A stretch of 64,000 bases of DNA from positions 496,001-560,000 of the forward strand of contig JAQOOI010000062.1 of the NCBI GenBank assembly GCA_028554645.1, written 5' to 3'. Positions within the stretch are counted from its first letter, which is position 1. Each line of letters starts with the position of its first letter. The notes under the pieces were generated by a model. The model worked only from the letters and a program-made list of their open reading frames with translations, was not told where the DNA came from and made no database searches. Position numbers and translations under genes: made by a program. Below are positions 25,513-39,400 of this stretch, piece after piece. The DNA is from Omphalotus guepiniiformis. Taxonomy: Eukaryota > Basidiomycota > Agaricomycetes > Agaricales > Omphalotaceae.

Positions 25513-28199
25513 CTACTCGCGCACAAATTGTGAAACGAACCCTAAACGCTCTTCAAGCACAGAAATATCCGCCATTATAGAAGCATGCTTCGCCTCCAGC
25601 TCCTCTAGAGTGGAATGCTCCGCTGTCCCGCTGCTCCCACTCATGCTCCTCATCCGTCGAATTGATCCACCCGAGCTAGTCCTGCTCCGCGGCGTCCAAC
25701 CCGCGGAGATTGTACTATGATGTGTAGCGTTCGGAGTGCCCACGCTTAAGCGCTGCGAAAATGTAGTCGTTATAGTAGGTGTTCCACTCCGCCTAGACAC
25801 CATCGACATCATCGACATTGCAGATCCAGGACGCGGGCTCGGACTGGGACTGGGAGGGGCCTCTGAGCCTGTCTCATCCGTCGAAGTGTCCGTCGCTGAC
25901 CCTGACTCTAGTTCAGTATCAGTACCCGGTACTTCCACTCGCAATTCAAGGCGTTTGTCCAGCTTCTGAGAGTGTGACAAGTCGTATTCGTAATGCGGAA
26001 TCTTGCCGGAAGACGTAAGAAACCGAAGTTCTTTCTTGATCGTCCCCGAAGTAGTCGAGGACCGGTTAGATTTGCTCGCAAAGGAGTTGAGGATCCGTGG
26101 CTTGCGTCCACTTTCCAAAACCTTCTTACGCGCGCTCATGCCCACACAATCGACAAGCTGCTTCATCGCTTCGCGGTCCGAGACGGCTCGACGCATAACT
26201 GTACGACGTGCGGTGCTCATTGTACGGGGGAGTGTCTGTGCATGGTACGGCGTACTAAAATGGGTTGTAGGTCGGATGGGGGTGCTATAGGCATGGACAC
26301 CGAGCAGAGGATTAGGGGTAGTTGTGTTGCTAAACGGTGCAAGATTCCGGGTTTGTGAAGTGGGTGTTAGCCATGTACGCGAAGTACGGAAAAGATGTGG
26401 AGTAGTGATCTGCGCCGCCATAGCAGGAGAAAGACCTTGGGTAGTGTAATTGGGTTCATCGACGACTGTGTCCGGAAATGCATCGCCCGCTGGGCCCCAT
26501 GAAAACCCGATGAAAGAGGATGCACTCGTGCTGTCGGAAAGAGAGTCGCTGCCCTTAATGTGAGGGGAAGGTGTCCCACGTAAAAATGATATTCCAGGAG
26601 AAGAGCTGGCAACAGAAGATTGGAACAAAGCAGAGAATGCAAAGGGTTGCGAAAACTCTTCTGAGTTCTTTGCTAAGCTGCCAGACTGGGCGTCAGGGGC
26701 AGAGTAGGTGAATTGGGGAAGGTGAAGATCTGCTGGTGCGTTCTCTAGAGAGAAGATGTCGTAGATTTCGGAGACACGGAAAGAGCTAGAGACGTACGGT
26801 TGAGAAGAGTGTTCCAGCCGACTCCGTTGAAGAAAGGATGACTAGTAATATCTTGAATATTTTGCCGACCAAGGCGAAATTCGGCGTCAGTCAACAATCT
26901 ACATCTGATTCAAACAAGACTCTGGTATTCACTATTTTCACCACACACCTACTCAACAAATCTTGATATTCCGCAGATATAGGCACATTCGTACTGAATC
27001 TGAGACTCTTCTACAAAAGGGCAGGTTTGAGGATCTTGAGAAGAAATAAGTGGCAGAAACTCTTCCGATGATCCATGATCTTGAAGTACGTCCTCCGAAC
27101 GTCTTCTGCAAAAAAGGGTGCTACTCCAAATGTCATCTCATATATCATCGCGCCAAGACTCCACCAGTCCGTCTCGCGGCCATATATTTCATCTTCACTG
27201 TTGAGCACGATATCTTCACTTTCGTCGATCTCTAACGCGACCAGAGCCTGCTCATGGGCTTTCAAGATCTCCGGAGAAATGTAATCGCAGGTTCCACAGG
27301 GAACAAGACAGTATTGTTTAGGTATTTGTTGACTCCCATCCCGAGCAGGGGTTTGAAGAGGTGCGGCGGAGCCAAAATCGATCAATAGAACATGAGCCGT
27401 CGGCGTCAGGACAAAGTTGTGTGGCTTGATGTCACTGTAAAGTCAACGTGAGGAGGAAGTGCGACATTCTTCAAAGAATACTGACCGATGCGCGAATCCC
27501 TGAGAATGGCACCAATGTATGGCACTGACGGCTTGAGGTATCCACCATTTGAGATCTGACTCTGAGACCCTGCCATCAAGAGGGCTAGATTCAAGAACGT
27601 CCCACAACGTTCCGCCCTCTGCGTAGTCCATAACGAGGTTGAGATGAGTGGGAGTGTGAAACGCACACAGAAGATGCGGTACCCAGCAAGACTCTGTTTT
27701 ACGTGCTTGTAGAAGTATATCGCGCTCAAATTGCGGTGAACATTGCTAAGAAGTGAGAAATAAGCTGCAAATTCATAGAAGATAAACTATAGAAGACCTA
27801 CTTCACGGGTTCGAAGGGCAAACGATTTCTCGATCGTTTTTCGAACGTATACTCGGCCGTCTAGACGACAAGTAACGACGTCGATCTATGATACATGGAT
27901 TAGTCTCGGGATCTCATATTCATGCAAATAAGCTTACGACACCGAATTGACCATACTCCAGAGTTCCAAGAACCTGTAGATCTTGATTCTGAAATCGGAT
28001 AGTGTCGATTTCGCTCGTCTTCGCTGTAGAAAGTGTTAGCAAAGGAATTTGCAACCAATCTCTATTGCTCACCTGTCTTTCCTATAACACTCTGACCGTG
28101 TAAAAGCCGGTCAAGAGCCAGACCATCTTCGTCTTCGTCTCCTCGACTCTTTAGTAGTTCTTGAAGGCGTGACTTGCGTTGGAACCACGACGGAGACAT
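25513..28199 (-). CDS. AGC-type serine/threonine protein kinase (DMPK/MRCK/citron-like)
   Basis: A protein kinase with all the main landmarks. The ATP-site lysine is in YVRKTIEKR (near 27850). The catalytic loop HRDIKPHN is restored across an intron (27430-27490). DFG is in IDFGSAAPL (near 27375), and the activation segment ends CGTCDYISPE, followed by DWWSLGAMIYEM. The RLGR motif and a HPFF box (near 26850) match the DMPK/MRCK branch of AGC kinases. FIGFSWGP near 26510 resembles the AGC C-terminal extension. The last 300 residues are Ser/Thr-rich and disordered, ending in a short coiled coil (near 25540-25600). The start is the ATG at 28199; an out-of-frame ATG lies just upstream. It converges on the helicase gene (147 bases between stops) and diverges from dihydrolipoyl dehydrogenase. 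Its pathway is not evident. Confidence 0.85.
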
Positions 28200-28491
28200 G
28201 CATTAGTCCTTGATAAATTATTCTAATATATAGCTCAAGCGAGTTGAATCGAAAGAAAAGATATCAGAAATATCAACAGAGAAACAGCTTGACCATAAGA
28301 AAAAGGAGAAAAAGGCGAGTCCAACGGTTACGAAGTTGACAATGACTAAATCCGGCGGTCAACCATGAAGTAACAATGTGTGACAGTATGTGACAGCAGC
28401 TGACCACACCGATGTGACATAGCCGTGACATCATCACGGTTATACGCGAGTTTCTGCCGGGCGCCTCGGAGCCTCCTTGACCTTTTACTCG
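28200..28491. promoter_or_regulatory. Divergent promoter of the kinase and dihydrolipoyl dehydrogenase
   Basis: The two start codons (28199 minus, 28492 plus) are 292 bases apart with no gene between, so both promoters must share this space. It contains a cluster of TGTGACA/TGACA-like words around 28376-28432 that could bind bZIP or similar factors; that is inference. Confidence 0.5.
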
Positions 28492-30468
<1,977 letters not shown>

Positions 30469-31523
30469 ATCGTACTCAGATACACGCCAGTTCTTCTGTT
30501 TTCTGGAGTTAAATTCTTCTAATGTTCTTCTAATCAAAAGAGAACCCCATTCTGCTTCTTACGATCCTGGATTGTTTGCCCAGTTTGTCCAGTAAAAGTT
30601 TAGACGGAGGCGCAGCAGTGATTTTAGCTTGGGTCTCATGTTTGCACCGGTAGCACAGTAGTACCTCATTCGCATCTCATGATATTTGATTGCTCAGAGA
30701 TTGACTGTCATTTTTAACTTGTATGTTGCAACCTCGACCAATACAGTCAATCCTCCGTCAGTTCCGCTAGCCCCTACAACCCTCCAGATACCCACGACTG
30801 GACCGCATCGCCGCCTTCGACTCTGGTTTGTTCATCTCTGAGCATTTCGCGTGAGTCATCTGACATAACACATACGTTCCTTCATTCCTTGCGATATGGA
30901 GCCAAGTTTTTGGAAAAGCGGAGTGATAGTTGATATGCATGTCGAAGCAATGTATGTCTCGAAAGGCGCCGCTCGACATCACAATCCACTGTACTAAAAT
31001 AGGTCGCTCTGTCTAGTCTACTTGCACCAAACTTTTGGCGTAGTACTAGTAGTATATCACCGATAACCGTCAAGCGCTTCTGTCCAGGATATGCTACTCA
31101 CTAGCGGCCTTCAAAGCTTCAATTTCTCCAACTATGTTTGGTCGCAATCAACGAGAAGTTGGTCTTAATTCGCACCGGAGGAACGTTGAATCTCGGACAG
31201 GTCGGCCCTCCATTTCCCGCAAGGATATAGACCTGCGTACCACGCAATGATGTTTTTATCGTCTGTCCTCGGAAGGTCTATTGGTGTATGGGTGTATGTA
31301 CCTTGTATGCAGTGGCACACATCCGAGTCACTGGCAATGCTTTCGGATCTTTTTCTGTGATACATTTAACACTGAAGAGTCATCTAAAAGGCAGAGTCAC
31401 GGTGCTCCGGGACGATAATTAGTAGGGCCGGTCCCCCCAACCCACTCTGACGATGTACTAGGAAGTACTACAGTACTAGGAGATACTAAACATCATACAA
31501 TTGCAAGTGCGATATCGATGCTA
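30469..31523. other. No confident gene
   Basis: Several 60-70 codon frames on the minus strand carry no known motif. A cluster of direct repeats of the word GTACTA / AGTACT lies around 31450-31490. Confidence 0.45.
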
Positions 31524-31964
31524 TCAAAGCGCACTTTCGTATCCCACTTGTACCGGCTCCGTTCTATAACTCATATAGGTCTTCACTTGACCCGAAGGTC
31601 CAGGGTAGTACATACAACATGAACTAGAGTCTAGCATTTTTCTACATTCCAGTTCGAGTCGGATTTCGCCGGTGTTACGATGGTTTACTACATATGTAGA
31701 GTGGGCCGTGAACGTTAACTGAACTCCAGTTGGACTAAGTTGAAGTTGGACTAAGTTGCCCGTGAGGGCTATGTAGTGAAAGGGGAACGCTAAGTCTATC
31801 ATAGGTGCGGAGAAGTCTTTGGAATACACGGATGGACGTGTATATCCGAATGTGTGACGGGTGCTAAATGATAGTTTACATACCTCAGAAAGGATTAGGC
31901 TAATATCGAAGAGATTAGTACTAACAGAACTCGGGCCTAGCACCCAGCTAGTTTCAGAAATCAT
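31524..31964 (-). CDS. Hypothetical protein, 146 codons, weak
   Basis: An uninterrupted minus-strand frame with an ATG start and a strong splice-donor-like GAG/gtatgt at about 31888. No family recognised, no signal peptide or membrane helix. It may be spurious or one exon of a longer gene. Confidence 0.25.
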   Translation of the reverse strand: MISETSWVLGPSSVSTNLFDISLILSEVCKLSFSTRHTFGYTRPSVYSKDFSAPMIDLAFPFHYIALTGNLVQLQLSPTGVQLTFTAHSTYVVNHRNTGEIRLELECRKMLDSSSCCMYYPGPSGQVKTYMSYRTEPVQVGYESAL

Positions 31965-32111
31965 CTTGGCTCCTGGCGGGGGTACATAGATATAACATAC
32001 TATTGATATTGATACGGAGATGAATGATACGGAGATGGACGTGGTGGTGGTACGTCATCATTGTATGCATACACAAATGAAACCACGAAGATCCCTACAA
32101 GTTGGTTGCAG

Positions 32112-32119
32112 TATAAATA
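32112..32119 (+). promoter_or_regulatory. TATA box of the O-methyltransferase gene
   Basis: TATAAATA, 47 bases before the ATG at 32159 and 95 before the in-frame ATG at 32207. The spacing slightly favours the second ATG as the main start. Confidence 0.5.
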
Positions 32120-32158
32120 CCAAAAGAAATGGAAACCTACTAGCACAACAACACGAAA

Positions 32159-34446
32159 ATGACATTCCCATCCAAACAAACCACACGAACCCCTCCAACC
32201 ACCCCAATGACATCCTATCGCCCCGAGTCTCCACCCTCAGAACTAACCCAACTCCTGACCCTCCTAACAACCTCAATAACCACTCTCACCTCCGCCTACA
32301 CCCGTATGAACCTCCCACTCCCCAACTCTCACGATCCCTTCGACGCAGACCGGGAACGTGAGGCGCGTGAGGCGCTGAAATCGTCAGGGGTGGAAACTTG
32401 GAAAGAAGTCGTACAGGCTGCTGGTATTATCAGTGCAGCTGCGTTACAAATTGAAGCTATTGTTTCGCCTCCTCAAGTTGTTTTGTATCATACTGTTGCA
32501 GGGGTACGTTTGCCAGAGTTATGTGGTGTCTTCTCCTCGAATTCCCTCTTGCCCCGTGTGGGATTTATGTGAAACTTGAACTAATTTGGATACTGATTTA
32601 CTTGAATTGGTTGGATTTAGAGTTTCAAATCGGCCGCGATGAGAGTTTGTCTCGAATCTAACGTTACTGAGATATTGAGGGATGCTGGGCCAAAGGTGAG
32701 TTCAGAAATAACGCGTCAAAGTTATGTACCATACATACCTCTTTTGTCCGTATCTTTAGGGTTTACACGTGAACAACATCGCAAGGATAAACGGACAGGA
32801 TCCCAAAAAATTGGGTACGTAGCGCAGCGCGCTCCATACGCATTTCCGAATCCATGCAAAACCCCACTTATCCCCCCCCCCCCCCCCCCCCCCACCCACT
32901 TTTCCAGCCCGTTTCCTCCGATACCTCTGCACAAACCACATATACCGCGAAGTGACACCGAACGTGTTTGCGAATAATCGTATCTCGGTGTTGTTAGATA
33001 CCGGGAAGGACGTCAAGGAGTTGTTTGATAGGTGAGTTATTTCGCGATGGGTTGCGCAGGTCAAGGGTAGATCGTGATGCAATTGATATATAGGCCAGAG
33101 GATAAGTATAAAGGAACAGATGGCATGGCTGCGTTAGTGGGGCATCAGTAAGTGTCTTCTCTCTGATCCCCGTTCCTTTTGCAGTGCAGGGTACTAATCA
33201 CCCCCAACCCAACCCCACGGACAGACTAGACGAGACATTCAAAGCCGCCGCATATGCCTGGGAAGCCCTCACAGACCCCGATATGGTATCATCAGAGGAA
33301 CACATCGGTACGCCACTGAATAAAGCGTTTGGGTTGCAAGAACCCTATTTCAAGTTCCTCGAAAGACCAGAGCAGAAGATGAGGAGGTTGAGGTTTGATG
33401 TTGCGATGCAGGGGATGGAGAAGGTGGTGATAGGAGATGTTATATTGAGTGGTGAGTGGTATCGTGTTGTCGACCCCCGATACCGATTCCGAATCATACC
33501 CGGGGGTCGCGACCCGCTATTGGGGCCTTCGAGGGACCTGAGCTAGAGACTGATGGGTCTGTAATACTCAACAGCTTTCGAATGGTCCAAATTACCCCCT
33601 GGTTCAGTAGTAGTAGATGTAGGCGGCGGAGTCGGGACGGCCTGTTTCCCCCTTGCTGAAAAGTTTCCGGGGTTAAAGCTTTTCATTCAAGATTTAGCTG
33701 GGCCGGTGGGGAATGCCAAAAGGGTTCGTCCGTATTTCCGGTTTCGTTGCAATCTCCTAGATTCTAAAGTGTACATGTATGCGGGTAGATATGGTCGGAA
33801 AGGTTGCCTGGAGCTTTAGAATCCGGTCAAGTCAAACCTGAAGGTGAGCATCAACGTCAATGTTTTGTGTTCACGAAAAGCCGATGGCTCTTACCACGCT
33901 TTAGTACACAACTTCTTCGATGAACAACCACACAAGAATGCCTCGGTGTTCTTCATCAAACACGTCTTACACAACTGGTCAGACGAAAGTTGTCGAAAGA
34001 TCCTCAAACGCCTTCGTGATGCCTCAGGAGAACAAACAAGACTTGTCGTCATGGATAGTATCATGCCATATACTTGCCGCACAGCAAAAGACCCAGGGTG
34101 TAACCCGAAATCAAGCTCAGGTGAAGCAGAAGAAAGACTCGGAACCGCAGTACCAGGAGCGATCCCAATCGAGGCTCCTTCACCATTGTTGGCTAATTAC
34201 GGAGCACTAACAGAGATGGGACATGTTCTGGATATGGTAGTAAGTACGATTCGGGTTGAGATTTAACAAGGGGTTCTTACGCCATGTATGTATATGCAGA
34301 TGTTTTGCATTTTGAATACGCAAGAACGGACGTACGACGAGATGGAGGAGCTTTTGAGGAGTTCTGGATGGAAGATTGAAGTTGTTAGGCGTCAGCCAGT
34401 TGATGCGTCTTTTGTACAGATTGAGGCTTCACCAGCACCTTTTTGA
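32159..34446 (+). CDS. SAM-dependent O-methyltransferase (plant/fungal caffeate-OMT-like)
   Basis: A class I O-methyltransferase of the kind expanded in basidiomycetes, which methylates hydroxyl groups on small aromatic or secondary metabolites. The N-terminal helical dimerisation half (32200-33430) includes NHIYREV and VFANNRIS. The SAM-binding motif is VVVDVGGGVGT (near 33615), followed by KLFIQDL. The catalytic base region is HVLHNWSDE (near 33965). The protein ends QIEASPAPF. Introns interrupt it, including one (about 32817-32908) with a run of 22 C just before its acceptor. That join restores ARFLRYLCTNHIYRE. The start is uncertain: 32159, or 32207 in frame. The substrate cannot be told. 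No biosynthetic core gene is adjacent. Confidence 0.85.
32872..32893 (+). repeat. C22 homopolymer in an O-methyltransferase intron
   Basis: Twenty-two C residues, ending 15 bases before the AG acceptor at about 32908. It takes the place of the polypyrimidine tract; the opposite strand is a G run. Confidence 0.9.
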
Positions 34447-34582
34447 ATGGAATCAGTGGAACGTATGTATGCACTATGCAGTAAAGTGGTAAAGAGGAAG
34501 TTATTACACGCCCGGCGAAGTATGTTACCGGTCCCGAATGCCTGCCCTAAACGTTACCTGGTCCGTGCACACTTCCTTCTCG

Positions 34583-35002
34583 TATAAAAACCGGGCACGA
34601 ACATTTTGATTCCTTACCACTCTGGCCTTTTGGCTTAGATCAAGTGTAGTATCTGTTCTTAATAGTTTAACCACTATTACGAGGGCACCGCCCTCCGTAT
34701 CTGGTTATCTAATTTTTGCCGCCCCTGTTCTCTGTGCTCTGCTTGCAACACGGAGACGCGATGACCTTGCTATTGCAGTACTGGCTTGTGTCGTCGGGGG
34801 ATTCATTTCTTTCTTTTCCTTAGCTGGGGCTTTCGCGGGGCATCTGTTGATGCATCTGTGGACTTCAGCTAAAGAAGAGTTTGAATTTACTTCGTGTACT
34901 GGAAAGTAAGAGTACTAGTGCATATATACAGTGTTTGAATACAATAGTAATGTACAATGAACAGATGTGTGCTACAAAGCCAGATACAAATGCAAGTGAT
35001 GT
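34583..35002 (+). other. TATA box and hydrophobic exon-like frame
   Basis: TATAAAAA at 34583-34590 is followed by an open frame from about 34618 to the TAA at 34907. It encodes two hydrophobic stretches around an RRRDD turn, like a small two-helix membrane protein. It has no in-frame ATG near its start, so an upstream splice would be needed. Its end overlaps a good donor (AAA/gtaagag); joined to 34965 it would add about 12 codons, ending near 35002. It could be a short gene or a remnant. Confidence 0.3.
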
Positions 35003-35077
35003 GAGGATCGTTAGAAATGTGTTGACAACAGAAAATTTTTGGAAAGCCATGAATGTGAATGATTTCTCGTATAACTG

Positions 35078-35906
35078 TCAAAGTGCCATCGAAATTCCGA
35101 CCAATGCAGGCCAAACGATGAACACAAGATGAAATTTGATCTTCTCCCTATTGAGCCCTGCCTTCTTGCTGCTCCAAGACGAGAATAACTTCAAGTCAAG
35201 TTTGAGTTTGAAGTTCGAGCGAGCGTTGTTGCTTTGGTGTGCACGATTGAGAGCAGCGTTCCCGGCGGATAGAGGTTCAGCATAGACAGTAGTGGCCGAT
35301 CCAGGTTCTTGTCTTTGGAGATTGATACTAGTCGGTGTGGAGATGGATTGGACACTTGACGAGCTTGGCGAGACGTAGAGCGTGGTAGGATTTCCGCTTC
35401 CGCTGTAGCTGCCTTCGGTTTGATTGGCTTGAATATATCGTATACCGAAGGGGTGCGTGTAGATCGTGCGGTCGTCTCCCGTGAATCGAAAGTAGCTGAA
35501 TACACGTAAGGAGGGGTAAATGCCCAACATCGATATCACGTACAAGTGCTCCATAGATGCTGGCCAAGACAGATCAAAAGGCGGACAAAACATAGCGCTT
35601 CCAGCGATGGAGTCGTATTCGCCTACAGTCGCGATGTATGTCTATACATCCCATCAGTAGTGAGCTAAGCCGCGAATGAAGAAATTTTTTACTCGCCTCG
35701 TTTCCAAAATAAAGATCAATCGTCACCGGTCCCATATCTTGCATACTTGGAAGCTTCCCATCATCAATCCAGAGGATCTCATCGCAACGACCTATGGTAT
35801 ATTCCGTGCCAGCAACGGGTCTGGTAGGCCAGAGCTTCCCAGATACCAGGCGCAGGTGTAGAAGGTATAAACCGATAAGAAAGAGGAAAAAAGCCGAAGG
35901 CATCAT
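35078..35906 (-). CDS. Kre9/Knh1-like Ser/Thr-rich surface protein, likely GPI-anchored
   Basis: A two-exon gene (35906-35697, 35641-35078; 257 residues). The N-terminus is a signal peptide (residues 1-23, hydrophobic core FFLFLIGLYLLHL). The Kre9/Knh1 N-terminal type domain follows: PVAGTEYTIGRCDEILWIDD, then VTIDLYFGNETYIATV. This Ig-like module is common in basidiomycete Ser/Thr-rich cell-surface proteins. A Ser/Thr/Gln-rich linker follows, and the last 16 or so residues are hydrophobic (ending VGISMAL), as in a GPI signal. The only frame-keeping splice uses a GC donor (AG/gcgagt at 35696). A longer start at 36128 is in frame, but the signal peptide argues for 35906. The exact role, cell-wall glucan assembly or other, is unknown. 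Confidence 0.7.
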
Positions 35907-36420
35907 TTCTATCACAATCAATGTTTTCCAAAATAAAAAACGCAAAATTGACAGTAGACTGAGATTCGAAAGAGGTGCTGAAAGGCGATTTTGAAGTTTT
36001 GAAGACCAAGCTTCGTGGTTTCGCTGAGTTCTTGAAAGTTGTAGACCGGCTGAAGTCTTGCTGGTGAAAGTTGGGGTCGCAAATGTGAATAGACGCCGAA
36101 AAGCAGACGCCCAAGTCTGGCTCAACATGGTTATACCACGTGATGTGTCTTTAGGGCAGAATCGGTCAGTTCAATTCATGTTGTGTCCTTCACCATTACG
36201 CTCGTTGAGGTAAGCTTGATCTTCCTCCTTCTCGCTCGTCTTGAACAGATTCATTAGTTTCGCCTTTGCTTCCAGGTTATGACTTCGTTGTCTTGATTTG
36301 AAGGCAAGGAGAACCTCAGACTTTCGTTCGCAGAGCTGATCATCCGAGAATCACACGCAACCTCGAAGTTCATCATCTCACTCACTTTTACCAGTCAAAT
36401 TTCAAAATCCGCACACACGC
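35907..36420. other. Divergent promoter region
   Basis: Between the surface protein (minus) and the chromodomain gene (plus). An in-frame extension of the former up to 36128 is possible but lacks a signal-peptide character. No other gene is seen. Confidence 0.45.
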
Positions 36421-39400
36421 ATGGAGATAGACAGTTCATTTTCTGAGCCCGAAACGCAGTTCGTCCCCCAGGAAGGCGACGAGGACACGCTCTGGGCAGT
36501 GATTGAGATCACAGCAGAGAGGGGCCGAGAGTACAAAGTTAAATGGAAAGGGACTGATCCGAACACGAATAAACCCTGGCCGCAGAGTTGGGTCCCGAAA
36601 CATGATTGTACGCCTGACCTTGTAAATGCTTGGAAGCTCAAGCAGAGGAGGAAGTCTACAGCTACAGCAAGCGGTATGTCATTATCAATCGTTGTCCGAG
36701 ACTAGGGGCTAACGAGCATAATCATCATCCTCGTCATGTTCTCTCGTCTTGGGCATCCCTGCTATTGTTTGGTTGGAGTTGTCTAGGAAAATCTGCGCGA
36801 GCTTCCACATCGTCCAGAGCTCGGGAGCTTCTACCAACGTCAAAGGCATCTTCATCGAAAACTATCACTAAATCTCCGACCAAATCTACTGCGTCTACAT
36901 CTATTTCCGCGCCTCGGAAGGCGAGAAATCAATCTACGTCTACGTCCACATCGACTACAACTGCACGCCCACAAAAGCCTTCTCCCGCCATCCCGGATCA
37001 TGTATGGGAGTCGCCGCCGAAATCGCATCTTCAGGCGGTAGTCGAGTTGGATAGTCCTACGAAGAAAAGGAAACGGTCTGTTGCGAGCTTCGAGCCAGAC
37101 CCAGAGAGCTTTTTGCTGGACCTGAGTTCACGTGCGTCTGAGGGGGAAGAAGACGAAGTAGTCGAGCGACCAAAGGCGAAAACGACGGGGAAAGGGAAAG
37201 GGAAAGCAAAAGCAAAAGCGGAAGCTGGGGCTACAAATCGCAAAGATATCAGCGCCCGTGATGATGTACGTCCGCCAGCGAAGAAGAAGCGGAAGGTCGA
37301 TACAGTTTCGCGGCTCCGACATCCTTTTTCTTCCGAAGATGAGAATGATGGGAACGTTGAAGTTTCTAAATCGAAGCCTCACAAGACGTCTTCAGGTGCT
37401 GGTCTCGGTGCCACTATTAGTGCGTCGAAGTTGCCAGCGAGAAAGACAGCAGCGCCGAGTCGTGAGTCGTCTACTACTTCCCGCGCCAAGGCGAATGGGA
37501 AGGGGAAGGAGAAAGCTAAGGGTATATCCGGGGTCAACGATTGGATAATTGAAGATGAAGTTGACGAGGGACAAGAGGAGGAGGAGGAAGTGGAAGTGGT
37601 ATCGAAGGAGGTCATTGGTGGTAAACGGAAGGGGAAGGAAAAAGCTAAGGAAACCTCTGAGATTGACAAATGGGGACTCGGAGATGAAGATGACGAGGGC
37701 CAAGAAGAGGAGGAGGAAATGGAAGCGGTGGTACCGAAGGAGGTCATCAGTGGTAAACATCGTTTGCGAGGAAGCACTGGTTCTAGTGTTGGTGACAGTG
37801 CCAAAGGAAAGGGTAAAGGAAAGGGTAAAGAAAAAGAAAAGCCGAAGTTAACGAATGGACAGTCTGCGCTCAAGCAACCTTTGTTTTTACCTGCTGAGTC
37901 TTCTGAAGACGGAGAAGACATTGAGGAAAACGACTCCGCGCGTCTCGATGTTGAACCGCCGTTCGTGGAGACTCGAGACTCAGTGAAGGGAGATGGGGAA
38001 GAGGTGGGTGTTGATGCAGAACAAATTTGGCTTGCGTCGTTTGACAGAGCTATGCAGCGTCTCCAGAAACCGTTGGAGGAGGGCCGGCCGCCTGTCAGGG
38101 AACGCCATTCTCGAGGGAACTCTGCTACAAGTTCAAGGCAGTCTGGGAGTAAGAGTGGCCGTATGAAGAAGGTTTTACTTCCTACAACTCATTCGGACGA
38201 CGATATGGCAGACAGCGAAGGTGATTCTGAAGCTTCCGTCACCGCCAAATTGCCCACAAACACAAAGCATGTGAAGAATGCTGTCGCCACTTCCGCCTCT
38301 GTCGAACTTGCTGGTGTATCGAGAAAGACTGCTGTGTCTGTTCCGCTGAATGGCACGAGCAGCAAGGACGGAAATGAAGATGAGCAACCGCAGGGCCAAC
38401 GGAAGTCTTCCTCGTCCAGCAAATCCCACTCAAAATCCAAGTCACCTCATATGGCAGATCCTCGAGATGATGCTCAACCTACCTCCAATCAAACCTCGAG
38501 ATCAAATTCAGAGACACGCGCGAATCTCCCTCGTGCTCAGATACCTGTCGCTCGAGATGGTAGCAATAGCAGGAATGGTCGTAAAGTTGCGTTGCCAAAG
38601 GCAAAGCTAAAGGATGGTCCTGTCACTACCACTGCTAGTTCGTCGACCTCCGGGTCAGGTTCTGGTGTAGTTCCGCCCAAGCTCAACAACTCAAAGAATA
38701 CTTCTCGTGGACTGCGGTCGAAATCTCCTCAGCCTGGTTCCGGCAGTTCGGCCAGGTCTTCAAATCAACCTCGAGAGGAGGCTATCGTTGCGACTTCTCG
38801 TTTTGTTTCTGATTCGATCCACATTTCTCCTGAGGATGAGCAAGATCGCCTGTCTCCCGCTTCCTGGGCACGGTTAAAAGAGTTTGATGTTTTCCTGGCT
38901 TCTCTTCCTCCAGACTCGGAAACGGAGGAAGTTCGAGGGGAAATTGATCAGTGGCCTAATGACGTTGATGTTGGCACCGAACTGCAATATCCTGACGTCG
39001 AGCCGAGCTCTGCCCAAGATCAAGATGGTGATAAAAAGCCTGGCCTTACTCTTCCTCCTATTGCAGTTCAGAATCAGCATAGTCAGGGAACCGAGTCCTT
39101 TGTACCTGAAACAGATCTATCGAATAACACCCAGCAGTCCCTACCACAATCATCTCAACCTGGGCCTGAGCAGCAGCCAGAAGACGTGCCCATGTCTCCT
39201 TCTACTCCCCCACGTTCTCCTCCGCTTCAGCGATCCCCATCATCTCTAATAGCAAGGATGAAGCCTAAATCTCCAGCTAAAAAGCAGCTTCGCCCTATTC
39301 CCGTGATCACACCATCGAAATTCGCACCTCATCTACCTCGATCGAATTTTGGTGATTCGATAGAGCAATGGAGCTCGCCCGAGAAAAGCACAGATGCTGT

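Noticed and set aside
32639..32977. 112-codon frame with Pro run in the O-methyltransferase gene
   Set aside because: It reads through the C22-containing intron; the spliced frame restores a family-typical sequence.
37379..37921. 180-codon minus-strand Ser/Pro/Phe-rich frame
   Set aside because: Antisense shadow of the Lys/Glu-rich exon of the chromodomain gene.
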